From NCBI GenBank assembly GCA_025201765.1, contig MU623616.1, forward strand, positions 1 to 27,020: a DNA stretch of 27,020 bases, read 5' to 3'. Made by a program: the position numbers and the translations under genes. Under the pieces are notes generated by a model, which made no database searches, was not told where the DNA came from, and was given only the letters and a program-made list of their open reading frames with translations. Positions 11,201 to 21,159 of this stretch are shown piece after piece; the first letter of the stretch is position 1; each line of letters opens with the position of its first letter. Source of the stretch: Daldinia sp. FL1419 (lineage: Eukaryota; Ascomycota; Sordariomycetes; Xylariales; Hypoxylaceae).

Positions 11201-13085
11201 TCCCCTTCAGCCTTCCCCTCAACCTTCCTCTCGATCTTCCTCTCTATCTTCTTACCGATCTTCCGTTCTATCACCCGCTCGATCTGACTCTCAACCTCCC
11301 CCACCGCCGCAAGGAGGGAGTCTATGGGGACCGCTCCTCGATGCCGCGCCCGCTCCTGTCTCGCCCACGGACAGCTTATTTGGTGGATCGGATAGCTCAT
11401 CTGGCCAACCAGATAATGAGCCGAGTGCTCTGATGGCGGCTGGGTTGTCTTTTCCATCTACCTCCCAGGCTGAGGGGTCTACCTCCCAATCTGCGATTGA
11501 AGAATCGTCACCACCTAGGGAGACGCGTATCGCGCCTCCTGCGAGGAAACGCCTAACATTATCGCCACAAGAGCTGCTACGGCTGCTTATACCACGGCTT
11601 GCACCGATACAAGAAACAAACCAAACCCAGCAGGCACAATTATGGGCACGGTGCATACTAGCCGATCAAGACCAGGAGGACATAGAATTCCACAGCAGCA
11701 TCACAGATGATGAGTTAAAGGATAAGGATGAGGTTGAGATAGTTGACTCGGACGAGGAGTACGAAAATCTTGGAGAGGACCACGTTTCCGGGTATGCCGT
11801 TGTTTTTGGTGGCGCACAATTTTTGGCTACCGAGCATGGACAACGTATCGACCTACGAACCATAAGAAGACGATTAAGGATGGACATGCTAGCCGGGATC
11901 CCTGTGGACCGGTCGCTTGTGGTTCATCTACTCCGAACGTTCCTCGAAAGTCGGTACAGCGCTATTAACCAGGAGTATAATGAGAATGATCGATACCAAA
12001 CCCGGTTAAACATCGATTTCAAAGATCTCGACATCGAAGAAATGAAGCGGCTGCTATCCCCGTTAGATTGGCCATTGGTATATAACATGCCCGAGCCCTA
12101 TGTTCGTCCGCCCTCCCCAGGCCCCGATCGCCCAGTTTTCGACCTCGGGGACCAGGAGCCAAAGCTTGAGGATTTTCCAATAAAGCTTCCCTTGGGTCAC
12201 CCGGCGCTCGTCGAAAGAGGCAAAATCGTACGGCCAATACCGCCTCACTGGAACCCGACCGCGCGTCCAGTATTCGATAACTTACATTTTGAACGGGAGT
12301 ATCCGGGCGGTAGGCGGACTCTTGACAAGGCGATGAGTTGTCTAGCACCCGTCTTTGGGAAGGCGTGTGGTAAACAGGCGGACCTTGCCTGCGAGGACGG
12401 ACGACACTTTGCTGCTTCTCCGCTGTGTGCCGAGTGTGAGGAGGTCTCCCGGTGGAAATTTCACAAAGAGTTGAAAGTCATGTACGAGCATCTCCGCGCG
12501 TACGCCTGCTACAAATGTCTCGACAGCGCCACCGACGCCGAGAGATACAACTTTTCGGGGAGGCGCATATACGCCCGTTATCCGGATAACTCCTCTTCAT
12601 ACCCCGAATGTCCTTCGGCGCAGATCGGGCTCGGCAATACCGGTGGGTTCACGGGTCGACTCGGTCTCATGACGGGTTGCTTTTGCGCTACTAAGGTACT
12701 TGGTCGCGTTTGCTGCACGCCTCACAGACTGGAATACTTTCTCAAACTGCACAAGACCCTTTTGCAGGCCAACGACTGGCTGATGAAGACATTCGGACGA
12801 GTGAATGTCTGCCCATTCTGTAAAGAGATGCCAAGCATAGATGCCTTCGGCTTCAAAGGCGAGCTAGGCGGCGAAGGAAAGGCCAGGGTCTGGTACTGCA
12901 AGGCGTGTCACGATGTGGTTTACGATGGACCTAACAAGCCCGAATACGTCGGGGATTGGAAAGGCTTCTTTGGAGAAGTCGAGCCACCCGCTAATATTGA
13001 TGTGCCCGCGTGGTCCCTAGATGGTGAAGGTAGTGGAGGTAGCGGGACTCAGGGGGGAGTTGCAGACGCGCAACCCGTTTCGTAG
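8262..13085 (+). CDS. Large multi-Zn2Cys6-like, Pro-rich, Cys-rich protein (unassigned)
   Basis: Exons 8262-9933 and 10018-13085 flank one 84 bp intron (GTAAGTG...TTTTGCAG, branch TGCTAAA). Joined they encode 1579 residues. Five modules have Zn2Cys6-like spacing: Cys 60/63/70/76/79/86; 333/336/345/357/360/367; 387/390/398/412/415/422; 512/515/531/541/544/551; and 578/581/588/594/597/604. The first (C-x2-C-x6-C-x5-C-x2-C-x6-C) and fifth match the fungal binuclear-cluster pattern. Only the fifth has the usual basic residues and a Pro before its fourth Cys. Between modules 1 and 2 lies an Asp/Pro/Asn-rich acidic tract (about 185-275). After module 5 come a PPV-rich tract (about 674-836), Ser/Gln/Asp/Glu repeats, an acidic stretch (about 1115-1150), and a C-terminal domain with paired Cys (1332-1521, including CPFC 1489-1492 and CKAC 1518-1521). 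No transmembrane segment is seen. A nuclear or DNA-binding scaffold is possible but unproven. I do not recognise the whole-protein family. Confidence 0.85.
10365..10853 (+). repeat. Coding PPV(I/V)xPP proline-rich repeat tract
   Basis: Within the large gene, residues about 674-836 consist of irregular repeats of PPVVQPP, PPVVHPP and LIMNPPVIQPP. At DNA level the copies (CCGCCAGTT / CCTCCGGTT variants) differ mainly at third positions, so the repeats are old or under protein-level selection. The tract would be extended polyproline-type structure and could bind SH3/WW/EVH1 partners. The opposite strand is open for 243 codons only as a by-product of this repeat. Confidence 0.85.
10860..10926 (+). 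repeat. 18-bp coding minisatellite (SQDENS repeats)
   Basis: Tandem copies at 10860-10877, 10878-10895 and 10896-10913, with a partial copy at 10914-10926. Two copies are identical and the rest nearly so. The unit length is a multiple of three, so it adds SQDENS/SQDENP hexapeptides without breaking the frame. Confidence 0.9.
11064..11117 (+). repeat. 18-bp coding minisatellite (SAQPSA repeats)
   Basis: Three tandem copies (11064-11081, 11082-11099, 11100-11117) of AGCGCTCAACCATCAGCC, differing by one base in the middle copy. They encode SAQPSA/SARPSA. The near-identity suggests recent expansion. Confidence 0.9.
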
Positions 13086-14211
13086 TGGTCTCTGATATGT
13101 CGGAGAACGAAGCAAGGTGGGTTATAAGTAATGTATTCTCCCGTGCTACCGATGGTAAGTCGTAGAGATTACATGACATGCAAGTTCTTAGAGATTTGAC
13201 CGCCTAATCAAAGACAACGTGCAGATATTGTCAATGGTGAGTGCTTCGTAAATCGATTCTTGGATACATATAAGAGCCGTTTAGTAACAAAGGCCTTATA
13301 GAAAGGAGTTTTTAAAACTCTTAGATAATAAAATTTTATTTAGAGACGAAAGTGACCCTAGACTGGTATTGCGAGCCGTGACATTGCCATTTCGAAACAT
13401 TTCCGGGAATGCCTTCACGATAGATTATTCTCTAAGGCATACGGTAAAACTGCTTCGACGATAGAAAGCCTGGTTTGTGGAGGTGTATGTAGGGCATATA
13501 GTAAGGACAACAAATAACTGGTTTATCCATTATTATAGACAACGAGAGACGAAAAACAAGGGCGTTGAATAGGAAGAAATTCTAAAAGGACGTTGGTTCT
13601 CCAGAAAGTGTTCAGATACCTGACACTTAAGGAAGCCCTTCGAACTATCCTAGTCGTTAGTTCCATTAATGATGCATAGAATTTTATTATTCAAGTGCTC
13701 TTACTTTTGCGATTTGTAGGATGGCTAGCACGATTCCGCCTTGAAGAGGACCGACTAGAGTCGAAGAAACGGCGAGCTTACAACCACATGGTTACTACCT
13801 ACATATAGTGAAATGAATTGTAGAGTATCTCAAATACGTACGTACCTAACTACCTACCTAGGTACCTACCTAGGTATATAGTAAAAGGTGTGCCATCACC
13901 ATGAATCACGTTGAGGACTCTGTCGAGTAACGGACCCGGGGGTCGAATAGGGGCAACCCTCCGCTACGATTAGAAAGGAGACCGTGACGATGAACTCCCA
14001 TATATAGGTGATTATTCATAGTAATTTTGCAAGTCCCTTTGCATTATACTCAAACCGCTAGGTACATAGGGGTCGTTTGGACTCTCGGGTCCTACTCAGA
14101 ATAATAGGATGCAAGGAGAACCATAAATCATCAAGTCACAGAACAGAGCACAGTGTCTTTGCGGCGAGCATATCATACTATAAATCAACGAATTTCATCA
14201 TTTCGCATATC
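13086..14211. other. Convergent intergenic region
   Basis: This region separates the convergent ends of the large + gene and the - strand glycosyltransferase-like gene, so it should contain both 3' untranslated regions and polyadenylation sites. No coding potential is apparent. The most structured part is the motif cluster at 13837-13877. A GC-rich patch at about 13,920-13,970 was examined as a possible tRNA but has no complete cloverleaf. Confidence 0.5.
13837..13877. repeat. Cluster of CCTAGGTA-type palindromic motifs
   Basis: Overlapping ACGTACGTACC, TACCTACCTAGG and TACCTAGGTA motifs, strongly palindromic because CCTAGG and GGTACC are self-complementary. The same motif occurs in most intergenic regions of the left 16 kb, e.g. 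2373-2392 and 16,220-16,233. Confidence 0.75.
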
Positions 14212-15898
14212 CTATGGTACATTGTTTTCTTTGCGATCTTCAAACCCCGGACACCGCGTATCAAACGGTTTCTTCTGATTTTGCGGTGTGCATATCATCT
14301 CGTTGGCAAAGCTTCGCCATCGATCCAGCAGATCGGTAGTCTTCACTCCGTCGTGCTGAGGGTAAAAACTCAGGTGGCCGACTACGGCGCGCGTGTCAAT
14401 GATGAATGGCCTACGGGTACGCTTGGGAATCGTGACCGTGATATCCTGCTCGTCGTCTTCGGCGATGGGAAGCGCGTGCTTGATGTCGTGGCCCCATAAA
14501 GCAACAAAGTTGAGGTTATAGCGCTTGTACTGCGTGTTGTAAAGCTGCTCTGCTCCAGGACCCCCTTTATTCTGCGCCTGGTACTTTAGAACTGGAGAGG
14601 ATGAGTTTGTGATGTTAGTAGGGAACTCCATCGGAGAACCGAAAAAGTAACGTGAAATGGCATCGTCCTCAAGATTCTTAAGTAACGAGTATTGTTGCTG
14701 GCTCGCAATGGCCCAGGACTTCCACGCGCCCTCGTACATGGATTCGACGCCCTTATCGCCGCCACGCAGATAATTAAGCCCCATCGGTGTCTTCATTAGA
14801 TCAAAGGGGGCATCTGGCAGCAAAAGGAACGGGTGGCCGTAGTAAGGGGGTTTAGGGAATATTTCATCGTCCATCGCTATACTTTTGGGATTGGTGATTT
14901 TGAGTTCTGGTAAGCTTGCAGCTGGGAAGCGCTTCTTCTCGGATGGCCGCCAGGACTCGGCAGCAGCATGTAATGGCTTCTCACTCGGATCGGGTCGGAA
15001 GGCATGGATAGCGCCGACATGGAAGTGCTCATAGCCCGTAAGAGGACTGTTGACCAAGTTCGCAGAAACGGCAAATGGATGAGGGATTGCAATCCGGGTA
15101 TGAACTAGCTGGGGAATAGCGTCCGGGTGGATAAAAATCTGGAATAGAACGGGTTAGAGAATTACTATTCAGTCACCGACAGCCCAGACGACAACTTACA
15201 ATATCATCGTCGATTTTCACGTAGATAGTATCCTTCTCCACAACCGAGTCCCATATACATCCGTAGCTTGATCCTTCGCAGGCGCCGGCTTCTACGATAT
15301 GATAATGCACCTCCCTTTGCGAAACGAGACCTTTTAAATAATCGAGGTCGTCTTCGTTATTCGTATGTACCATAAACCGGATTTCGTCCAGATATCCTCC
15401 ATTTGCGGCGAGATTCTGTTGTAGATAACAGTCTAAAAAGTCAACCGTTCTCTTACGACCATAGAAGACCAGCGCAATAATTTTGATACCCTCCGGCTTC
15501 TTCCACCCGCCCTTGGGGCTATAGCTGGTTAATTTTGCCGTGCTATTTCGCTGAGTAGGCGTGTACTGGCCCTTCGCGTCTACAGGCCATGTAGTACATT
15601 TTCCGGCCACGTCCTCGGGCTCGTCGGGAGCTAAAAGATCGCCAAGGTGCTGAAAGGGAGCCGATCGATATAGTTCGTGATGGGTCACCTCGAAAATAAT
15701 CATAAATAAACTGACAACCACTATGCCGATAATCATTAATCGCCTTACTAGGCGATGGTGCATATAATGCAACAACCAGTCGCGATCCACGGCCATCATC
15801 GCGGCAAGCTTCGATCGAGCGCGACGAAAATCCATTCTTTCCTCGTCCCATGCCGAATCGGGACGCGTTAACGGCCTAGAAACCGGTGATCCTCTCAT
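14212..15898 (-). CDS. Type II membrane glycosyltransferase-like protein (DXD motif)
   Basis: Two exons on the minus strand, 15898-15200 and 15138-14212, flank a 61 bp intron (GTAAGTTG...ATTCCAG). The product has 541 residues. A basic cytosolic tail precedes a single hydrophobic segment (about 54-70, LMIIGIVVVSLFMII), giving a type II Golgi-type topology. The lumenal part has a GT-A-like layout: IKIIALVFYGRKR (strand plus start of nucleotide binding), NGGYLDEIRFMVHTNNEDD, and a metal-binding KIDDDI (228-233; Asp 230-232) running on across the intron as IFIHPDAIP. The exon junction falls directly after the DDDI codons in phase 0, which supports the join. Several NxS/T sites (such as NSS, NIT) lie in the C-terminal half. 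A role in protein or cell-wall glycosylation is inferred; donor and acceptor are unknown and I do not assign a CAZy family. It lies about 0.7 kb from the AT-rich island and shows no damage. Confidence 0.85.
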
Positions 15899-16560
15899 GG
15901 ATAATATATCAAAAGCCCGACTGAGGGCGGAAAGTATGCGACAATGGCATTGCCAAGGGAGATGGGGACGGAGATAGCGAGAGACGATGCTTTAATTTTA
16001 TGGAAGTTGGATGGCGCCAAGCGGGTAATGTATGTAAATATACGTAAATTAAAGCGGCCTGGGCTAGAAGTACCAGTTGTATGGTACGGCGCAGCGAGCC
16101 GAAAAGCAGAGATCCGCCCATTACCAACAGGGTGAAATGGGGGTCCAGGCAGCGGTATTCATTGACTTAGGAGTGGCTCATGTCAAGAGATGAGGGCTGT
16201 GATGAGCCTGAATTAGTCAACTACCTACCTAGTCAAGGATTAACCAGCCCCTGAATTGCCAAGCCAGAAAAGAAAAAAAGGACCCGTTGTGAATCCTATA
16301 AAGACTAGATGAAGTGGAGTGGTCCATTTTATGAGTTGTTAATGGAAGGAAAATTCCCGGGGACGAATGATAGTTGAGAGAATGTTTTACGTATGTTACA
16401 CGAATATTTTAAGTACATTTAGTTTGAACAATTGGTCAGTTAGGAAGTTGGTGAGCTACACATAGTTATAGGTAGATATCTTCATGTTTTGTGTTAAGGG
16501 AAGAATCCAGCACATGAATTAAGCTCATAAGTTAAGCTTTTAGAACCGGGGATGGAAATC
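15899..16560. promoter_or_regulatory. Promoter side of the glycosyltransferase gene and edge of the AT-rich island
   Basis: Holds the presumed promoter of the minus-strand gene and a CCTACCTACCTAG motif near 16,222. Composition is ordinary until about 16,400 and turns AT-rich by about 16,560-16,600. An ORF at 15,944-16,135 (+) overlaps this promoter and has no recognisable features, so it is not called. No other gene is visible. Confidence 0.45.
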
Positions 16561-17059
16561 TGCGGCGCATTAACTGCAGGTTAATATATACCTTCTATAA
16601 ATGTATGGTCCCTGAATTGATGTGGGGTAATTATATAATCACGAATTGTATTAAACATAAATTAATTTAATTAGAGGATGTTATGTTACATAAGTATGAA
16701 AAAACTTATGAAAGGTAAATATAAGTATTAATTATATGTTTTTAAGGTACCAATTAACTTATCCCTATTAAAATTTGGTTTATTTGTAGTTCCATAATAT
16801 TTTTTTATGTATTTAATAGATTTTAATCAATTTGTTTAAATTTTTCTAAAAATGAAAAGTATTTTGAAAGGTACTTTTTAATGTTGAATTTTATAAAAAT
16901 GTTTTTTTTTATTTAATTAAAACCAAATATAATTAGAGTTTTTAAATAATGGCTTTAAAAAAACCATTAGTGGAACATGGTATTATTAATTATTTTAATA
17001 ATTTTAATAATTATAAAAAACTTTAAGAGATTTGGGGTATATATAAACCCTTTTTTAAG

Positions 17060-17950
17060 CCTTTATTATATTAGAAATTTTTTAATTCTAATAATAATCA
17101 ATTTAAATGTATTATATGTATAAAAAAATTTATATATTATACTTTGAAAGATTGGTTCGTTTTTTATACTCATTTAAAAAATATAAGAATTTTTGTTGAT
17201 GAAAAATTTATAATATTTTTTTATTATGTTACATAAAATATTTTTATATGTATAATTGAAGATATATTTAAATGATTTAATTAGGTTATTTATAGTACCT
17301 TTTATGAGTATTTAAAATGTTTAGTTATATTTATTAAATTATTTATTAAGTTTCTTAATATATTAATTATATATAAATATATTATTAATAATATTAAATT
17401 TTATTTTTAATTTGGTGATGTTATTAATATTATTAATGGGTTTTATTTTGTTATATAAGTTATAGGAAATAAGGATATTTAATAGAATTGAAAAGATTTT
17501 ACTTTAATAAATGTATTAATTATATATAATTTTGATGGTAAATTTATATATATATTAATTGATTGGGAGGGTTTAATTAATAATATAAAAATATTTAATA
17601 AGGTTATTAATAGTAATAATCTTATAATATTTAAAGGAAAATATCTTTTAGGAAATGTTGGGTTTATAAATGATAAGAAATTATTTATACCTTTTCAAAA
17701 TATATAATATTATTTTTAAAAGATAATATTTAATTAAACAAAATCTAAAACAATTAAAAAACTATATAATTTAAAATATAATTAATTAAGAAATGTTATT
17801 GAAAGGGTGTTTGGGCATTGGAAAGGTATTTTTGTAATTTTTATAAAAAAACTCTATTTGAAAATTAAATTATACTTTAAATTAATATACACAATTATAA
17901 ACCTTTACAATTTCCTCCTTAAATACAACAAAATTAATTTTTTATAAATA
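17060..17950 (+). pseudogene. RIP-mutated PIF/Harbinger (DDE_Tnp_4, HARBI1-like) transposase remnant
   Basis: Reading one frame (codons starting at 17,534, 17,636 and 17,801 are all in register) through stops shows the order of a Harbinger transposase. First comes a region resembling IRIFVDEKFIIFFYYV (about 17,185-17,235, like the family's RYVSVEEQLAIFLYTVG). Next is NVLIIYNFDGKFIYILIDWEG (about 17,513-17,572), then GKYLLGNVGFINDKKLFIPF (17,636-17,695), and finally LRNVIERVFGHWKG (about 17,786-17,827). The catalytic Glu of NVIERxFG is kept (17,801-17,803). The catalytic Asp expected in the following HD pair reads Asn (17,582-17,584). At least four in-frame TAA stops fall between 17,696 and 17,790. 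The element is dead. The family assignment rests on motif order and spacing; terminal inverted repeats were not found. Confidence 0.75.
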
Positions 17951-20900
17951 ATAAATATTAACCCCAATATTTATATTAATAATAACCATTTAAAGAACAA
18001 TTTTACAAAATTTAAAAAGTAGGGGGGGTTAGATTTATAGATAAGTTAAATGTAAGCATAAAAAGCTATTAAGATATAAAAGATATATATTAAATATTCA
18101 ATTCAAAATATACCCTAAAATATTATTAAAAATAATTAAATAAGGTGATGGATCAATATATATAATGTTTATTATTTTATTTATAATGTTTGTTACTATT
18201 TTTTGTAAAAAAAAATCCTAAAATTAACTTTTTCTTATATTTAAAATTTTATTTATAGATAAATTTATTAATAAATATTATATAAAATACATCTAATTTA
18301 ATAATAAAATAAAATTACATATATTATAATATTTTTGTATATTATAAAAATATCCTTATTATTATTGAAGGAATTTAAATTATATAAAATATTTTAAAGT
18401 TTTATAGGTTAAATATAAGAAATTAAAATATATTGAAATATATTAAAAAAATATTAAATATATTAAATATCCTTAAAGTTAAATATTATTTTTTAAAGTC
18501 ATTTCATTTTTAGGGTTATAATTATTAAATTTATAAGTTCCTACCTTATCATTAATATTATATGTTACCTTTAGGTAGTTAATAGGTCTTCCAACACTTT
18601 TTACCTAATTAACTTTCTTATTAAATATTTTAAATTATATTAAATGAAATGTATTATTTAAACTAAAAAATATTGTAGTTAGTTTATTATATTTTATTTA
18701 GGTAAATAATATACATAATATAACATTATTATTAATTTTATTTAAATATGTTTAATTTAATATTTTTAATATTTTATAAAAATTTTATTTTTTTTTAACC
18801 AAGATTTTCTTTGTTTTTAATAATGAAAATACCATGTTTTCTAAATCTTTTTTAATTAATACATTATTTATTTCTTAATCTTTTTTATATATAATATGAG
18901 GTGGGTAGGGGGTATTATTATTTTTTGTGATATTTTTACATTTTTTATATTATTAAGAAGTTTTAAAAATTTATTTAATTATAGGTAATTTATTATTAGA
19001 GTTATTGAAGGAGTTATTAGAATTATTTAAGGTAATGGTAATTATATTAATAATTATATTGTTATATGAGGTGGTGGGGGTAGTTTTAAGCCTAATAATT
19101 AAATTGCTTTTAATCCTAAATTTATTATTAAATATTTTTTCCATTAATTCTTAATATTTTAGAAGTTTTAAACAAAATGGTTTGACTTTAGAATACACCT
19201 GTATAGATTAATAAATTATTTAAATAATAAAAAAAAAAAAAAAATATGGTAAAATATAAATCCCACTAATATATTTTAATTATTATTATTTGAGCTTTTT
19301 TATCCTAACTAAATCTATTTTGGTCTAATAATTGAAATTAAGTAATAACCTTATTTTATAAATACTTATATTTATTTTTAACTTGTTTGGGTATAACCTC
19401 CACACCAAAATGGTTATTCAATATAGTGGTTATTTAAATAAAAAACTTTTTTTTTAAATTATTAGAAACAATTTTTATATTATTACTTACTTATTTACAA
19501 AAAGCCTTAAGTGTGGTTAGGGTAAGATTGAGATTTTAATTAAAAAATTTAATTTAAATAAGCATTTATTAATTGAATGGAATTTGGTTAGAAGGAGGGA
19601 TTAATTAAAAATTAGGAAATAAATAAGGGTTTATTAAAATCACCATAATAACATAAATTTGTTAAATTTGAAGTATTGTTATTTAGGTTAGAAATTTAAA
19701 TAAATTACTTTATTAATTTATTTTTTTTATATATAAATCCAAGGTTTTTTAATTAATAAATTTAATAAAATTAGTAAATTTAATAAGATTAATAAATTTA
19801 ATAAAACCAATAAAAAAAATCCAAGCCATTTTATATTTAAAACCTATTTTTGAAATTTGTAAATTCCTGATACTAAAGTTGAAATTAAAATTGAAATTAA
19901 GGTTTTATTTAAAGGAGTATTTAATATTAAAAAATCTTATAATATTTTGTAATATATGGATTTTTTAAGTTACATATATAAGCTAATGGTGGTTGCATGA
20001 CTTATGTTTTCAGTCTGATATATGATCCTTAAGAAGTACTTATATATCTATTATTATATAAGGATAGGTTTCTTATTTATTTTTCTTAAATAATTTTCTT
20101 TTTTAAATAATTACAATATATTAATTTTACCTTTATTATTATTTATTTTATTATTATTTTACTTTTATTTTACATATATACCTACCAATATTAATTAATA
20201 TTATTAAATAGTTAGTAATATAAATTAATAAGGTTAGAAAAATCATTATTGTAATAATTTAAAAACTTTTATTATAATAATATAAATAATATTAACATTA
20301 TATTTTTAATTATTTTTATAATAGATAATTATTATTTAATATTATTTAACTTTTAGAATATATATTTTCTTAAATTATTATCTTTATTATTATATTTGTT
20401 TTTAATATTTGTTTTTATAATGTTTTAATTAAAGAATTTAATATAAATATAAAATTATATTTTATTTAATAATATGGATGTTATTCAGGTAGAAAATATG
20501 GATATGTTTCACAAATTAATAAAATATTTACCTTTTTAAAATATAATATTTATTAATTAATTTAATTATAAGGTTATAAAATAGATGAACATTATTTTTA
20601 TAAATATGACCTTTAAATAAAAAATAATTTGGGTATTATGGGTAATAAGAAATTTTGAAGTTATAGATTTAAATTCTTTATATATATATATACTTAATAA
20701 GGTGTTGGTTAAATATAAAGAATATTTTAAAGGATTTATTATAAATGATTTTATTAATATATTAAAATTAATTAAGATTATTTTATAAATGGTGTTAATG
20801 TAAAGAGGTATTTATATAAAAAAATTAAATATTAATTATATAAAAGTATTTGGTAATTTTATATTTATAGGTAAATTATTATAATAGAATTTAAATGAAT

Positions 20901-21159
20901 TGGAAATTATAAAATTTAAATGGCCTAATATATTAATATAAAGAATATTAATAATTAATATTAAAAAAGGATTAGTATGTTTTGGTATAAGAATAATTGT
21001 TTAAGTAATAATATTTATATAATAATAATAATTGGTAATTTATAATTTATAAATATTTGTTTATTAAATTATATAGGTGGGATAATTAAATATTATTAGT
21101 TTTTTGGGACTGGTCACTTCACAACCAGTTAACTTTTTAAAACTAATTAATTTATATAT
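17951..21159. other. AT-rich DNA with no identifiable gene
   Basis: Degenerate sequence in which no intact gene can be seen. It may include the rest of the Harbinger element and other old insertions. Two similar GAGGTGG-G-GGGG patches (about 18,898-18,912 and 19,067-19,081) and a less AT-rich patch at 19,980-20,040 stand out. A stretch at about 20,640-20,800 reads as a moderately open + frame and may be another RIP-damaged coding remnant, but no family could be recognised. Confidence 0.5.
19753..19806 (+). repeat. 18-bp tandem repeat in the AT-rich island
   Basis: Three copies of TTAATAAATTTAATAAAA (19,753-19,770, 19,771-19,788, 19,789-19,806), the middle one with two changes. The 18-bp period and the surrounding lack of stops in one frame (NKFNKI-like reading) would suit a hexapeptide repeat in a decayed gene, but this is speculative in such AT-rich DNA. 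Confidence 0.6.

Noticed and set aside
11032..11433. 133-codon + strand ORF with LNLPLDLPL-type repeats
   Set aside because: An out-of-frame reading of the Ser/Pro minisatellite region of the large gene.
13920..13970. GC-rich patch with GGGGTCGAATAGGGG resembling a tRNA T-arm
   Set aside because: The T-loop consensus GTTCGA is not matched and no acceptor, D or anticodon arms can be drawn at the right distances.
15944..16135. 63-codon + strand ORF upstream of the glycosyltransferase
   Set aside because: Lies in the promoter of the opposite-strand gene, is short and has no recognisable motif.
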